Source: Eudorina sp. 2006-703-Eu-15
Taxonomy: Eukaryota > Chlorophyta > Chlorophyceae > Chlamydomonadales > Volvocaceae
Direction: 5' to 3'
Length of the DNA stretch: 64,000 bases
NCBI GenBank assembly: GCA_003117195.1
Contig: BDSI01000004.1
Coordinates: 1,421,290 to 1,485,289, forward strand
Below are positions 1-9,100 of this stretch, piece after piece. The first letter of the stretch is position 1. The number at the start of each line of letters is the position of its first letter. A program made the translations under genes and the position numbers. Below the pieces are notes generated by a model. It saw only the letters and a list, made by a program, of their open reading frames with translations, ran no database searches and was not told the DNA's origin.

Positions 1-497
1 TCTGGGGTCGTGATAAACAGGGATCAAGGACCGAGAAACTGCTTGGCCTTTTGGCCGAGCAACCTGGTTGGATTATACCGTTAGTACCTGGTCCGATACC
101 ACATGACCACATATGTTACTCAATTTTCTGTGCACGCAGTGCTTCCCGCCTGCTCCCCGTGCGCCATTGCAGTTGGCGTGCGGAGTTGCGTTGCCTTGAA
201 TAATGAACGAATGAAGCAATAATCAGCCGCAAGATAACGTGAAAAGACGTCATAAAGTAGGACTCGTACTTTGGTACATGACCTAAGGATGTACTAAGGA
301 GCGTCCCAATCGTGTTACGACAGTGGCTCTTCCGCTTCATGAAGCCCAACCGCAACGTCAGAAGTACCGAAAGGTTCAAAGCGTACTTCAAATTCACGCA
401 TCTTTGAACATTTTTTTAATTCAAGCTGTGGCCGTTTGTTCAGCGATTGTTTGAACGTAATTGCCCTGTGCTTGACGCCACGCGTGCCGTTGGAAAT
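1..497. other. 5' flank of the truncated hemoglobin gene
   Basis: No gene is supported here. Reading frames are short and lack recognisable motifs. The stretch should contain the promoter and 5' UTR of the hemoglobin gene, but I see no convincing TATA box or named regulatory site. The hemoglobin frame stays open upstream to an ATG at 447, so translation could start there instead of at 498. Confidence 0.4.
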
Positions 498-1596
498 ATG
501 TCTTCATCAGCAACTGTGAGCCCAGCCGATGGCAGTGTGCCGGCAGTGCCCACGCTGTATGAGCGACTGGGTGGTGAGGCAGCGGTGGAGGCAGCCGTCG
601 ACATCTTTTACAACCGCATCGTCGCTGATGCCGAGCTCGCCCCTTTCTTCGAGGGCATCGACATGAAGAAGCAGCGGCGCAAGCAGGTACTAAAATTATT
701 GCTTGACATTTTGTGTAAACCTCCAGCTCAAAGGGGTGGGTGGCAGTACTTGCATGGAGGCATGACAGTAAACGTAAGTAGGTGGGCAGGACAACTGGAA
801 GATGCTGACGAGAATTAGTGTTTATTACGGCAACCGTGAATACTTTTTCTTTTTTTCTTATGATTCCTTGAGCCTTGTACGCGCACAGGTCGCGTTCATG
901 ACGTACGTCTTTGGCGGCGCTGGCGCCTATCAAGGTCGCGACCTCTACCAAGCCCACAAGAAGCTCCTCCAGGAGAAGGGCCTCAACGAGCACCACTTTG
1001 ATCTGGTGGCGGGCCATCTGCAGGACACGCTTCACGCTCTGAACGTCCCCCAGGTGAGCCTCGTCCGGTCTCGATCGTCGCGTACACCGAACGAAGATCA
1101 GGTCAGCGGGTGTCGTTGCCCCACGCGCCCCCCGCCCCCGCGTGTGCCCCTCGCGCGGTAACATTTGGTAGAGGAGATCGGATGCGCGAGATCCGCACGG
1201 GAGGTCCGTACATGACGGTCGGTCCTCAGCGCCTGCAGTGTTCACGGGCGGACTCCGCAGTCGGCGCGGGCTACGTAGGCGACCGCTGGGTTTGCAGCCA
1301 GGTCCGCCTGCGGCGCATGGCACGTCCTTCAAAGCTTTACTTCAGCCAGCAATTCGGCATATGGCCCTGGTCATCTGAAACCCTGCCACTTCCCCTCTTC
1401 ACGCAACGCCAGCCCGCAACAACTCGCTAGGTCAGCACTTCCCGAACCCCTTCCCATCACGCCACCTTCTGCGACCGACGTGACCCAACGTACCCCGCCG
1501 CCCTCTTGCATGACGCGGCCTGTCCCGCAGGATTTGATCGGAGAAGCCATGGCTGTGGTCGCGACCGCCAAGCCCATCATCTTCGGCCGCGTTTGA
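498..1596 (+). CDS. THB: Truncated (2/2) hemoglobin, THB type
   Basis: Group I truncated hemoglobin of 139 aa; it binds heme and, in this family, O2 or NO. Exons are 498-686, 889-1053 and 1531-1596; all junctions are phase 0 with GT/AG borders. The N-terminal block reads YERLGGEAAV, then a B-helix FYNRI (B10 Tyr), then APFFEGIDMKKQRRKQ. Exon 2 carries VFGGAGAYQGRDL and QAHKKL; exon 3 ends IIFGRV. From memory, Chlamydomonas THB1 uses a distal Lys and a proximal His as heme ligands; the equivalent residues here are Lys62 (RRKQ) and His86 (QAHKKL). Algal THB1 is known for NO dioxygenase activity linked to nitrate assimilation, so that role is an inference from family. There is no obvious targeting peptide, so it is probably cytosolic. 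An in-frame ATG at 447 would add 17 residues; I prefer 498, the ATG nearest the conserved globin block. Confidence 0.9.
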
Positions 1597-3106
1597 AGTC
1601 GCTCGGCGGGTACTCCCGGCGGCCGTGTCCCAACGTCGGATGCCGCACGGAGGGCGCCGCATCGGGGTTGGACAAGATTGAGCACGGCACGCTGTATGTG
1701 TGCCTCCCGGCCGTTGTTGAGACGCGCCCCCGCGTCGGGCGGTCCGGGACGAGCGCCGGGAGCCGTGAGTGCGTTGCGCGGGAGGGGGTCCACCACAATT
1801 GGTGGGTGCTAGGATGGCAATGCTGAGACCTCCGGGACTGCAGCTTCGTTTGTGGAATCCCATGCGTCAACTTCATGCCAGTGCATTTATGAAATTCAGC
1901 GCGAGGGTTCTGATCAGGTCCTTTAGGAAGCAATGTTACAAGGGGGACCAGGAGTTAAGCTGCGCGCTCGCCGGACAAGCGCCGACGGACTGTTCATCCT
2001 ACGCCAGGGGTCCGTTAGCCGTTACTCCGTTTGTACGACAGCTCACCGGCCAGGCCCGGCTAAGCTTGCCGCTTGAGACCACGGAGCGCGATTCAAGGGA
2101 ATATGGCCCTGGTGGATAGAGCTCCCCAATAAGAAAGGCGTCCGTTCTTTCAACTGACGCAGAGTAACGGTTTGAGTCTGCTTTTTTCAAGAGATTGTCT
2201 TTAAATTTACGCAGTGAATTGCTTATGGCTTTGTTGCTGATAATGTTTTGCACAACCAAGGGAAGAAGCGAAATTTGACTTTATTGCGTGTTTATGACTG
2301 TGGTACCCAAACAAGTCTTGTCGCCGCGTGGTGAGACTGGGCTTCAGTGCAGAGGGTCCTACGTAGGGGCGGGGGAGGGGGTGCGCGCAAGTGTCGGGAA
2401 CCTGCGTTTGTTTGGTCTGCGGGAGGACGGAGGTCGTTCGCGTGACAAAGTCCTATCAGCCCCAAACAGCGAACGGTAATAAATTGTCAGAGTCGCGACT
2501 CGATGCGACGTCTTGCATGTGTGACTTAATGTGTCGGCCGACCTATTCATGTATGTCATGCGTATGCGGTGCACGAGTGGTTGGCAATCTGGATTGACAG
2601 CGTATTAATGACCGGACTAACAGGGACAAGGAATTGTACGACGGAGCCGCATGCCACGTACCTCCATAGGCAATGTCGAGGTGCGCGCGCACTTGTGATT
2701 ACAAGCTCGCGTCTTTTGGCACATTAAGTACGAATGCTAGTCCGTACAGGAGCGCCTTGTACATGATACGGTACTCGGTATGTGTGCGTATGTGTGCGTG
2801 TTGCGGGGGGTGTCTGCGGCGGTCCTTTCGACGCCCTGATTTGACCGCCTGCATGGGTGTACGCGTGCTCTGCATACCCCTCCAGAAGGAGAGAGCGCAC
2901 CTGGATGCTCCTGGTGCGCATAATTCTAGTGCGCATTGATTGTACGATGTACGGTGTACGGATCGGTTGGCCTAGCCTGAGCACTGGTCTCGCCCACTGT
3001 TGCAGCCTGGATTATTTTGCGGACAGTGTCCCTGCTTTTTCATGTTAGAAATTCGGCGCAGGGGAGGACGTTACATTCACGGCATTTATAAATAATTTGG
3101 CTTTTT
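1597..3106. other. Intergenic, no gene seen
   Basis: This holds the 3' flank of the hemoglobin gene and then about 1.5 kb in which six-frame reading gives only short unrelated frames without motifs or splice-linked blocks. I see no RNA gene and no internal repeat long enough to call. Confidence 0.4.
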
Positions 3107-3390
3107 GACAGCTTATGGCTCGAAAAACTGTGTAATTGGCTGTTCAGGGTCCCGTTCCACTACTGTCCGCCGCGTTACGGCATATGGCATGCGGAATTGC
3201 AGATCAGGTGCATGGTGGCGCTCCCTGGCACGTCACAGCAGCCAGCACTGCTGCGACACTCGCAGCCTAACGCAGCGCATACCATACCGCAGAACCGCAC
3301 TGATCTCAACGACCCGTGGGTCGTGCACAGATGATTGGACCGCACAATCGGAACGTTTGCTGCTGACACTTAGCGGCATGGGTGTCACTT
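3107..3390 (+). repeat. Dispersed repeat, copy 1 (partner at 5311-5703)
   Basis: This segment starts GACAGCTTATGGCTCGAAAA and ends near GGTGTCACTT. A diverged copy lies in the same orientation at 5311-5703. Shared landmarks are GCAGATCAGGTGC, CAGCGCATACCATACCGCA and ACGACCCGTGGGTCG, in the same order. Copy 2 has an extra block of about 110 bp in the middle. It looks like an old transposable-element fragment; its class is unknown. Confidence 0.7.
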
Positions 3391-3396
3391 AGCGAG

Positions 3397-3537
3397 TGAG
3401 AAGTCCACAGATTGGTTGTATTGAATCATACCGTCTAGGTGGAAGCATCGTTATTTTTAACCGATTTAAAATGCAAGCGCCATACGGCGCGAACGTACTT
3501 GGACAGACGGCGGCCACTTCGGCCTAACGTCGTTACA
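3397..3537 (-). repeat. LTR (3' LTR in element orientation)
   Basis: Direct-repeat partner of 4269-4394. Both share GTCCACAGATTGGT, AAATGCAAGCGCCATA and GGCCTAACGTCGTTACA in the same order. The copies differ by several indels, including about ten bases near AACGTACTTGG, so the insertion is not recent. Confidence 0.72.
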
Positions 3538-3555
3538 CCCCTTCCCACCCTTCTT
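3538..3555 (-). other. Polypurine tract next to the LTR
   Basis: On the minus strand the 18 bases just upstream of the 3' LTR are all purine except one T. This is the standard position of the primer for plus-strand DNA synthesis in LTR retroelements, and it fixes the element's orientation as minus. Confidence 0.6.
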
Positions 3556-3606
3556 GAATGCAAATCCGTCCTCGGGGCACCGGGAAGGAGTAATTTGAAC
3601 TACTTA

Positions 3607-4062
3607 GGGCAGGGGCACGCCTTTAGCGTACAGCTTGGTGTGGTACGCGTCTACGGCAGCACGGCAGCCTCGCTTGCAGTCTTGGGCGGACTCCCAGGGG
3701 TCGTACTCGGTGCCATGCTTTCGCCAGCGCACGAGCTACTCCGTGCGGATCCGTCGACCACTCGAGTGCGCGTGGCGCGGTGTGCGTGGATTCTTCCACG
3801 AACCAAAGCGGCCTACATACCCTGCTCATCTGGTACAGGGGGGGCGGGGCGGTGCGCTGCTGCTTGCGACGTAAGTGCGCAGCACGGAGACGTGGAATAC
3901 GTTGTGCCTCCGAAGGTAGTTGGACCAACGTGACCATTTTTTTGTGAACTTGCCCACGAAGACGCAGACGGCTGTGTGGCCAGAAGGCGTTTCGGGCAAT
4001 GAGGTCACGAAATCGCACGGGACAACCTGCCAGGGTGCCGTGGAAATCGGCAGCGGTTTCAG
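3607..4062 (-). pseudogene. Broken integrase C-terminus and chromodomain of the LTR element
   Basis: On the minus strand from 4062 the frame reads LKPLPIS..PWQVV..DFVTSLPETPSGH..VCVFVGKFTKK, the well-known stretch of Ty3/Gypsy integrase that follows the zinc-binding region. It breaks near 3935. After a gap, NVFHVSVLRTY (about 3902-3870) matches the segment before the chromodomain. In another frame GTEYDPWESAQDC (about 3720-3680) followed by AAVDAYHTKLY matches the second half of a chromodomain. The pieces lie in different frames with most of the integrase core missing, so the gene is dead. Confidence 0.75.
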
Positions 4063-4184
4063 CTCGCCTGCTGGCTTACGTAATTCGGATTTCTTCCGTT
4101 GGCATTGCGCACGTAGCGCTCAGAGGCAAGGTGGGCGCGGTTGGGTGGTATCAACGGGCATGCCCAGGTAGTTGCGGAAGGTTG

Positions 4185-4242
4185 AGGACTGCCGTTACCG
4201 TTTCAGGTACGTTAGGACTGCCGTTACCGTTTCAGGTACGTG
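4185..4242 (+). repeat. 29-bp tandem duplication
   Basis: Two copies of a 29-bp unit beginning AGGACTGCCGTTACC (4185-4213 and 4214-4242), identical apart from the last base. It lies inside the LTR element next to its 5' LTR. Confidence 0.8.
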
Positions 4243-4268
4243 TTAAGGCCAGGCCGGTATGTTAAGAG

Positions 4269-4394
4269 TGAGATGTCCACAGATTGGTAGTATTGACTAG
4301 TACCGGATAGATAGAAGCATTGATATTTAACCGATACAAAATGCAAGCGCCATAGTACTTGGACGAGCGGCCACTTAGGCCTAACGTCGTTACA
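4269..4394 (-). repeat. LTR (5' LTR in element orientation)
   Basis: Upstream LTR of the compact retroelement; see the partner at 3397-3537. It keeps the TG..CA ends on the minus strand. Confidence 0.72.
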
Positions 4395-4463
4395 GGGAGG
4401 GCGCGACATCCCCCTTGTATATATTGCGGCGGCTGGCACAAAATCTTTATGACGACTTGGGAT

Positions 4464-5017
4464 GCTTCGGCATGCAATATACTCCTTGCTTTCTTTCCAG
4501 TTGACTCGTCTTCAGTCCGTCGCCGTGGTCGCTCCGAGGCGATCTCCTTGTTGGGGTCGTTTCATACGACTGGCCATGGTCTAATCCTCTAAATGTGCAC
4601 TTTCTAACTACAGAGAAGGGTAGTAATAGCAATAATAGCACCACAGCAGATCGGCGAAGAAGGCTGAGGCAAAGGAACGGGGGGCGTCACGTCCGGCTGG
4701 AGTTTCGTTTTTCAAACTCTGGATTAACTCGGACGGTTGCCCCCATTCCGAGCTGGTCGCTTCAGGCGTTGTGTCTATAATTCAGGGACTCGTTTTTCAG
4801 TCCCCGTCTGCGCAACGCCAACGCTGAACCGTGCTGTGCTGCTATTATTGCTATTATCACCTTTCTCTACAGAGAGTGCATATTTAGAGGATTAGACCAT
4901 GGCTAGTCGTCGCAAACGCCCCCAATAAGAAGATCGTCTCGGAGCGGCCACGGCGACGGACGACGAGTCAAATAGAAAGAAAGTATGGTGTATGGGCGTG
5001 ACTTTGCATGCCGAAGC
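4464..5017. mobile_element. Foldback element with about 185-bp terminal inverted repeats
   Basis: The left arm (4464-4648) and right arm (4832-5017) are imperfect inverted copies. Matching landmarks, left then right complement, are GCTTCGGCATGCA / TGCATGCCGAAGC, GACTCGTC / GACGAGTC, and CCATGGTCTAATCCTCTAAA / TTTAGAGGATTAGACCATGG, followed by an AATAATAGCA motif. A spacer of about 185 bp separates the arms and has no coding capacity. The whole can fold into a long hairpin, so it is a foldback or long-TIR MITE. I could not define target-site duplications. Confidence 0.75.
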
Positions 5018-5310
5018 TTACCAGTTTGTCATGAAGTTACTGGATGACCCGAAGCGCACCCTACCGGCCCAGACCGGCCGACGTCAGCAACGGCATTCAG
5101 AAGGCCAACATCCGCCTGAACCGCACTGATTAGGTACGCGAGGCCCTGTTGTGGATCTCGGGGCGGTTCTTTGACAGCGGCGGCGGTGATTACGCCTCCG
5201 CTGTCCAGCTGGCGCCCAATCTGACCGCCGTTGTTGTCGGCGCGGGTGGCTCCACCACTGGACTTGACGGCGCCTGTGATTACGCTCACCTCCGTGTGTA
5301 CTCGGAGTTA
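5018..5310. other. Intergenic between two repeats
   Basis: No gene is supported. A plus-strand frame opens at 5149 and runs into the following repeat copy, but it has no recognisable motif and its second half is the dispersed repeat, so I do not call it. Confidence 0.35.
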
Positions 5311-5703
5311 GACAGCTTATGGCTCGAAAAACTTGTAACTGCTGGTCAGTGTTCCGTTCCACTGTCCGCTGCGTTACAGCATATGCGAAACTGCAGATCA
5401 GGTGCTTGCACTCCCTGGCATGTTACGGCAGCCAGCACTACTGCAGCACTTGCAGCCCCACGCAGCGCATACCATACCGCACACCCGCCCATCCGTACAT
5501 ATCTCCTGGGCTCTGCCATCGTCATCCGTTCGCCGTACAAGCCGCCATTTGACAGACGGACGCGTGCCTGGCACCGGGCAACATTGCGGCCGCCACAACT
5601 GATTTCAACGACCCGTGGGTCGGCCACCGAACACAGTGCACGATGATTGGACCGCAACCAGTCGTAACGCACGATGCTGACACTCAGCGACACGTTGTCA
5701 CTT
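5311..5703 (+). repeat. Dispersed repeat, copy 2 (partner at 3107-3390)
   Basis: It begins GACAGCTTATGGCTCGAAAA, as copy 1 does, and ends TTGTCACTT. It carries about 110 bp (around 5485-5600) that copy 1 lacks. Confidence 0.7.
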
Positions 5704-6176
5704 CTAGAGTCATCGTTAGCCTGTAGAGCCTCGACTAGTCACACACCTCAATCCCCTTGTGCCGCCTCGGGCAGGTTCGCAGTGCTCAACCCCGTCGGAA
5801 GGGAGCTCTCACCCAGTCACCCAGCCCCACGGGCGCATGACACACAGGGCTAGACGCCGCACCGCACCACCACAAGAGGCCCCGCCCGCCCGCCCCGCCA
5901 ACAGCCGAAGCCCAGCCGCGGCTGAAGTCCACTTCCTCCGTGCTTTTCAGACCGCGTCCTACCCTGGAGGTTGTCCCCTTCTCCCTGCGCCGCGAGTATA
6001 TATGCCGCGACTATCCCCCCTACCAGTTTGAATATGTCTACCAATTTCCTATATCCCCCGTACCATACGCCCCGGAACTGCAATGCGCCCTGCCCCACAT
6101 CCCGCTTGCCACGCAACCATGGTCTCAGGGTCCCAGGCTGCAATCCACTCACTTCACACTCCACCGCCTACACCGC
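5704..6176. other. 3' flank of the OPR-like gene
   Basis: Noncoding as far as I can see. It should hold the 3' UTR of the minus-strand gene that stops at 6177, and it includes one copy of a short dispersed repeat (6024-6054). No terminator-like or RNA structure is evident. Confidence 0.4.
6024..6054 (+). repeat. Short dispersed repeat 'GTCTACCAA', copy A
   Basis: The core TTTGAATATGTCTACCAA is followed by TTTCCTATAT. Copy B is the inverted copy at 7291-7332; copies C (55227-55270) and D (56067-56100) form a second inverted pair in another gene. It lies about 125 bp beyond the stop of the OPR-like gene. Confidence 0.75.
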
Positions 6177-9100
6177 TCAGAGCCTCCCAACCAGCTCATG
6201 GCTTCCCAGGCCCGCCCGACCCAGCGCCGCCACCAACCGCTGCCGTACAGCCAACGGCGCCGCTGCCACCTCCGCCGCTGCCGTCTCGTCGCTGACCAGC
6301 CGGTCGGCCAGCCTGGGAAGCGCTGACGTCACCTCGGCGTCAGCGCCGCTGGCCTCCACCGAAAACTCCGCAAGAGACCTCACCAAGTGGAACAACGGCT
6401 TTCCGCTGACGGCACCGGCATCCAGCAACGTGCCCAACCGCGCGTGTGTCGCCACCAGCAGCGCCGCGCCCGGCGCCGGCATGGCGGCGGCGGCGGCCGG
6501 CGCCGCCGTCGACCCCGACGTCGCTTCCACCGCCAAGCGCGCATTGAGGAAGCCGCCCAGCAGGCGACTGAGCACGATCGGGTCCAGCCGCGGCACCTCC
6601 GGCGTCGCCGCCGCCGCCACGCCGCGCCAGAACGCGGGGTCCCTGTGCCCCAGCAGCCCCAGCGCCAGCACGACCGACGCGAACCTGCCCGCTCCGAAAC
6701 CGTCCATGCCACGCAGCACCAAGAGGTCTGCCAGCAGCCGCGGCAGCGCGCCGTACGGGTGCGCCTGCCACATGGCACCCCCGCCGCCGCCGCCGCCGCC
6801 GCCGGCCGCCGCCGCCACCGTCTTGCTGTGCAGCTCCGCCAGCGCGACCGTGAGGTGAGTGGCGTCGGCAACGCTGAGCGACGGCGTCCGCGCCGCCACC
6901 AGGCGGCACAGCGTCGGCACCGCCGCGGCGGCGACGCCGCCGTCAGCGGTGGCGGCGGCGGCGTCACGCGCCGCCGACAGCTTGAGTGCCGCGATCAGGA
7001 CGTCGAGCTGCGCCTCGAGCTCCAGCTCGTCCACCCGCGGCCCCAGCGCGCCCCACACCGCGTCGAGCAGCCGGGTAGATCCACCGTCGAGGGCGGACCC
7101 GCCCGCCACGGCATACGAACGCAGTACACCTGAGGCGATGGTGGGCTGCAGCTCGCCGGCGTGGCGGGCGGCGAGGCGGGCTGCCGCCGTCCAGGTGCCG
7201 GCGTGGGTCTCTCGGGCGAGGGACAGGGCGAGGCAGGTGATGCGGAGGGCGAGCTGCCGGAGAGGGAGGCAGGGCGGGAGGGAGGCAGGGAATATAGGAA
7301 ATTGGTAGACATATTCAAACTGCGCTGCTGCCGGAGAGGGAGGCAGAGCAGGGGAGCCGGATGACCCGGTCAAGTACCGTTAGGTGGTGCTGCAGACATG
7401 CTGTAATAATCAATCAAGGAATCACGCCCTCACCTTCAGCAATCCCTGCCGGACGGCGTCTGGGGCCAAAATCTGTTTACTAGCCCACGATGGTGGGTTT
7501 TAACGATGATAAAGCAGGTGATCTGGACCCACGCCACCCAGGCAGGTTGCACAAACGCCCCGAGGTGTCAGAGAAGAGGCCATACCTCAACCTGGACCCG
7601 GCACCCGGGCAGCTGGTTCGGTTTGTTGCGGAGGCCACTGAGCGCCCTGCGGCCCCAAATGACCCCCTAGAGGGCCTCACCTTGTGGCTGCGACCGCCAC
7701 CACCTGCCCCGCATGGAAGCCCGCCCACCCGTCCACCCTCCCACCTGCTCGGTTGCACAGCCCCACACCCCACCCCGCATCTTGACGCTAGAGACCTCGG
7801 GACCGTGTCTGTCCCCCCGCGGAGGCAGCCCAGCCCAGCCCACCCCAGCCCCGCCCCCGACCCAGCTCGACCCAGCCTCGACCCGACCGGCCCACGGACC
7901 ACGGGTCGGGTCGCGCATTGCATTCACCCCGCCCGCCAGCCCACCTGCGGCATCGAGTCGTCCTCCTCGGGGCCCTCCGCCGCGCCGCGCCGCCGCACCA
8001 CCGCCGCCGCACCCGCCGGCTCCTCCCCAAGCGCCCGCAGCAGCTTCGCCTCCGACGCGTCGCGCAGCGCCGGCCACAGCCGGCCCCGCAGCACCGCCCC
8101 CGCATCCTCCTCCTCGCCGCCCTCCTCCTGCCCCTCTCCGCCTCCGCGGCCGCCGCCGCTCCCGGTCGCACCCCTGCCGCCGCCTCCCGCCTGTCGCCCC
8201 GCCTGCCGCCGCTGCAAGTCCATGAGCTTGGCTGCAGCGAAGGTCAGCTTGGAGACCACCTTGGGGTCCGCCTCCAGCAGGGCGCTGTCGCCGCGGGCAC
8301 CTGGCGCCGTGAGCCGTGCGTGTACGGCAGCCAGCAGCGACACGTCCGGCAGCACCCCCGCGTTGGCCAGCCCGCCCAGGGCGTGCGACAGACTGGCCAG
8401 GGAGGTGGTCGGCAGGAGGGCCTGCGGGGGGTTCCGTCCAGGGAGGGGCGTCCAGGGAGGGGCGTCCAGGGAGGGGCGAGGTTTCGGGAGTTCCGGTGAG
8501 CCAAGCTGGGCCTGCTGGGCGCCCAACTGGGTTCCGGAGCCAAGCGGGCTCCCGGACTGCTGTTGAGTGGGTGTTGGGTGCCCGGCTGGTGGGCTGCGGG
8601 ATCCCCAGCCGAAAAGATTCCGACCTGGTTCCGCTCCGCATCAGATGCACGACCAACATGTATGTGGGTGTCTGGGCATGCCTACCTATCAGCACAATGC
8701 AAGATGGGCCACACGGGAGGCCACACGACACGCCGCTAGCTGGGCCATATCGTCAAAGTGTATTGCCGCTAGCTGGGCCACAAGTGCCCCGAAACCCTCG
8801 ATGCCGCGCGCCCTGTTCCGCAGCCGGGCCTGCTGCTCGTCCCCGCGGACCCCTGACACCTGCGCGCAATCAGCGCGCTATCCGCGGCCTGCCCCTTCGC
8901 CACCACCGCCACGCCTGCCGGGGTCTCCCCCTCGAACGTGACTCAATGGCGTCGGGTAAGGCCGGGCGCAGGCCGGTGCGCTCGTGTTCAAGGTCCGATA
9001 CGCAGCGCGTGACACGTCCCTGTGGCGGCTTCTTGCCCTCTCCCGCCCGCCCCTGTCCTCTCCCGCCCGCCCATGTCCTCTCCAGCCCTCCCCTGTCCTC

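Larger units (their letters stand above)
3397..4394 (-). mobile_element. Compact LTR retrotransposon remnant (Ty3/Gypsy chromovirus-like)
   Basis: Two direct repeats (3397-3537, 141 bp; 4269-4394, 126 bp) enclose about 730 bp. On the minus strand each begins TGTAACGACGTTAGG and ends TCTCA, the TG..CA ends expected of LTRs. A purine-rich tract adjoins the downstream LTR (plus 3538-3555), as a polypurine tract should. Inside, on the minus strand, are broken pieces of a pol C-terminus. Flanking pentamers are GCGAG (3392-3396) and GGGAG (4395-4399), four of five identical, compatible with a decayed 5-bp target duplication. Gag, protease, reverse transcriptase and RNase H are absent, so this is an internally deleted copy that could move only in trans. 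I found no clear primer-binding site. Confidence 0.72.

Noticed and set aside
5149..5646. 165-aa plus-strand frame
   Set aside because: Its second half is the dispersed repeat also found at 3107-3390, and no conserved motif is present.
6177..7373. Reading the last OPR-like exon from 7373, including QFEYVYQFPIF
   Set aside because: Those residues come from the inserted short repeat; the acceptor at 7253 follows a good pyrimidine tract and starts at the conserved-looking helix.
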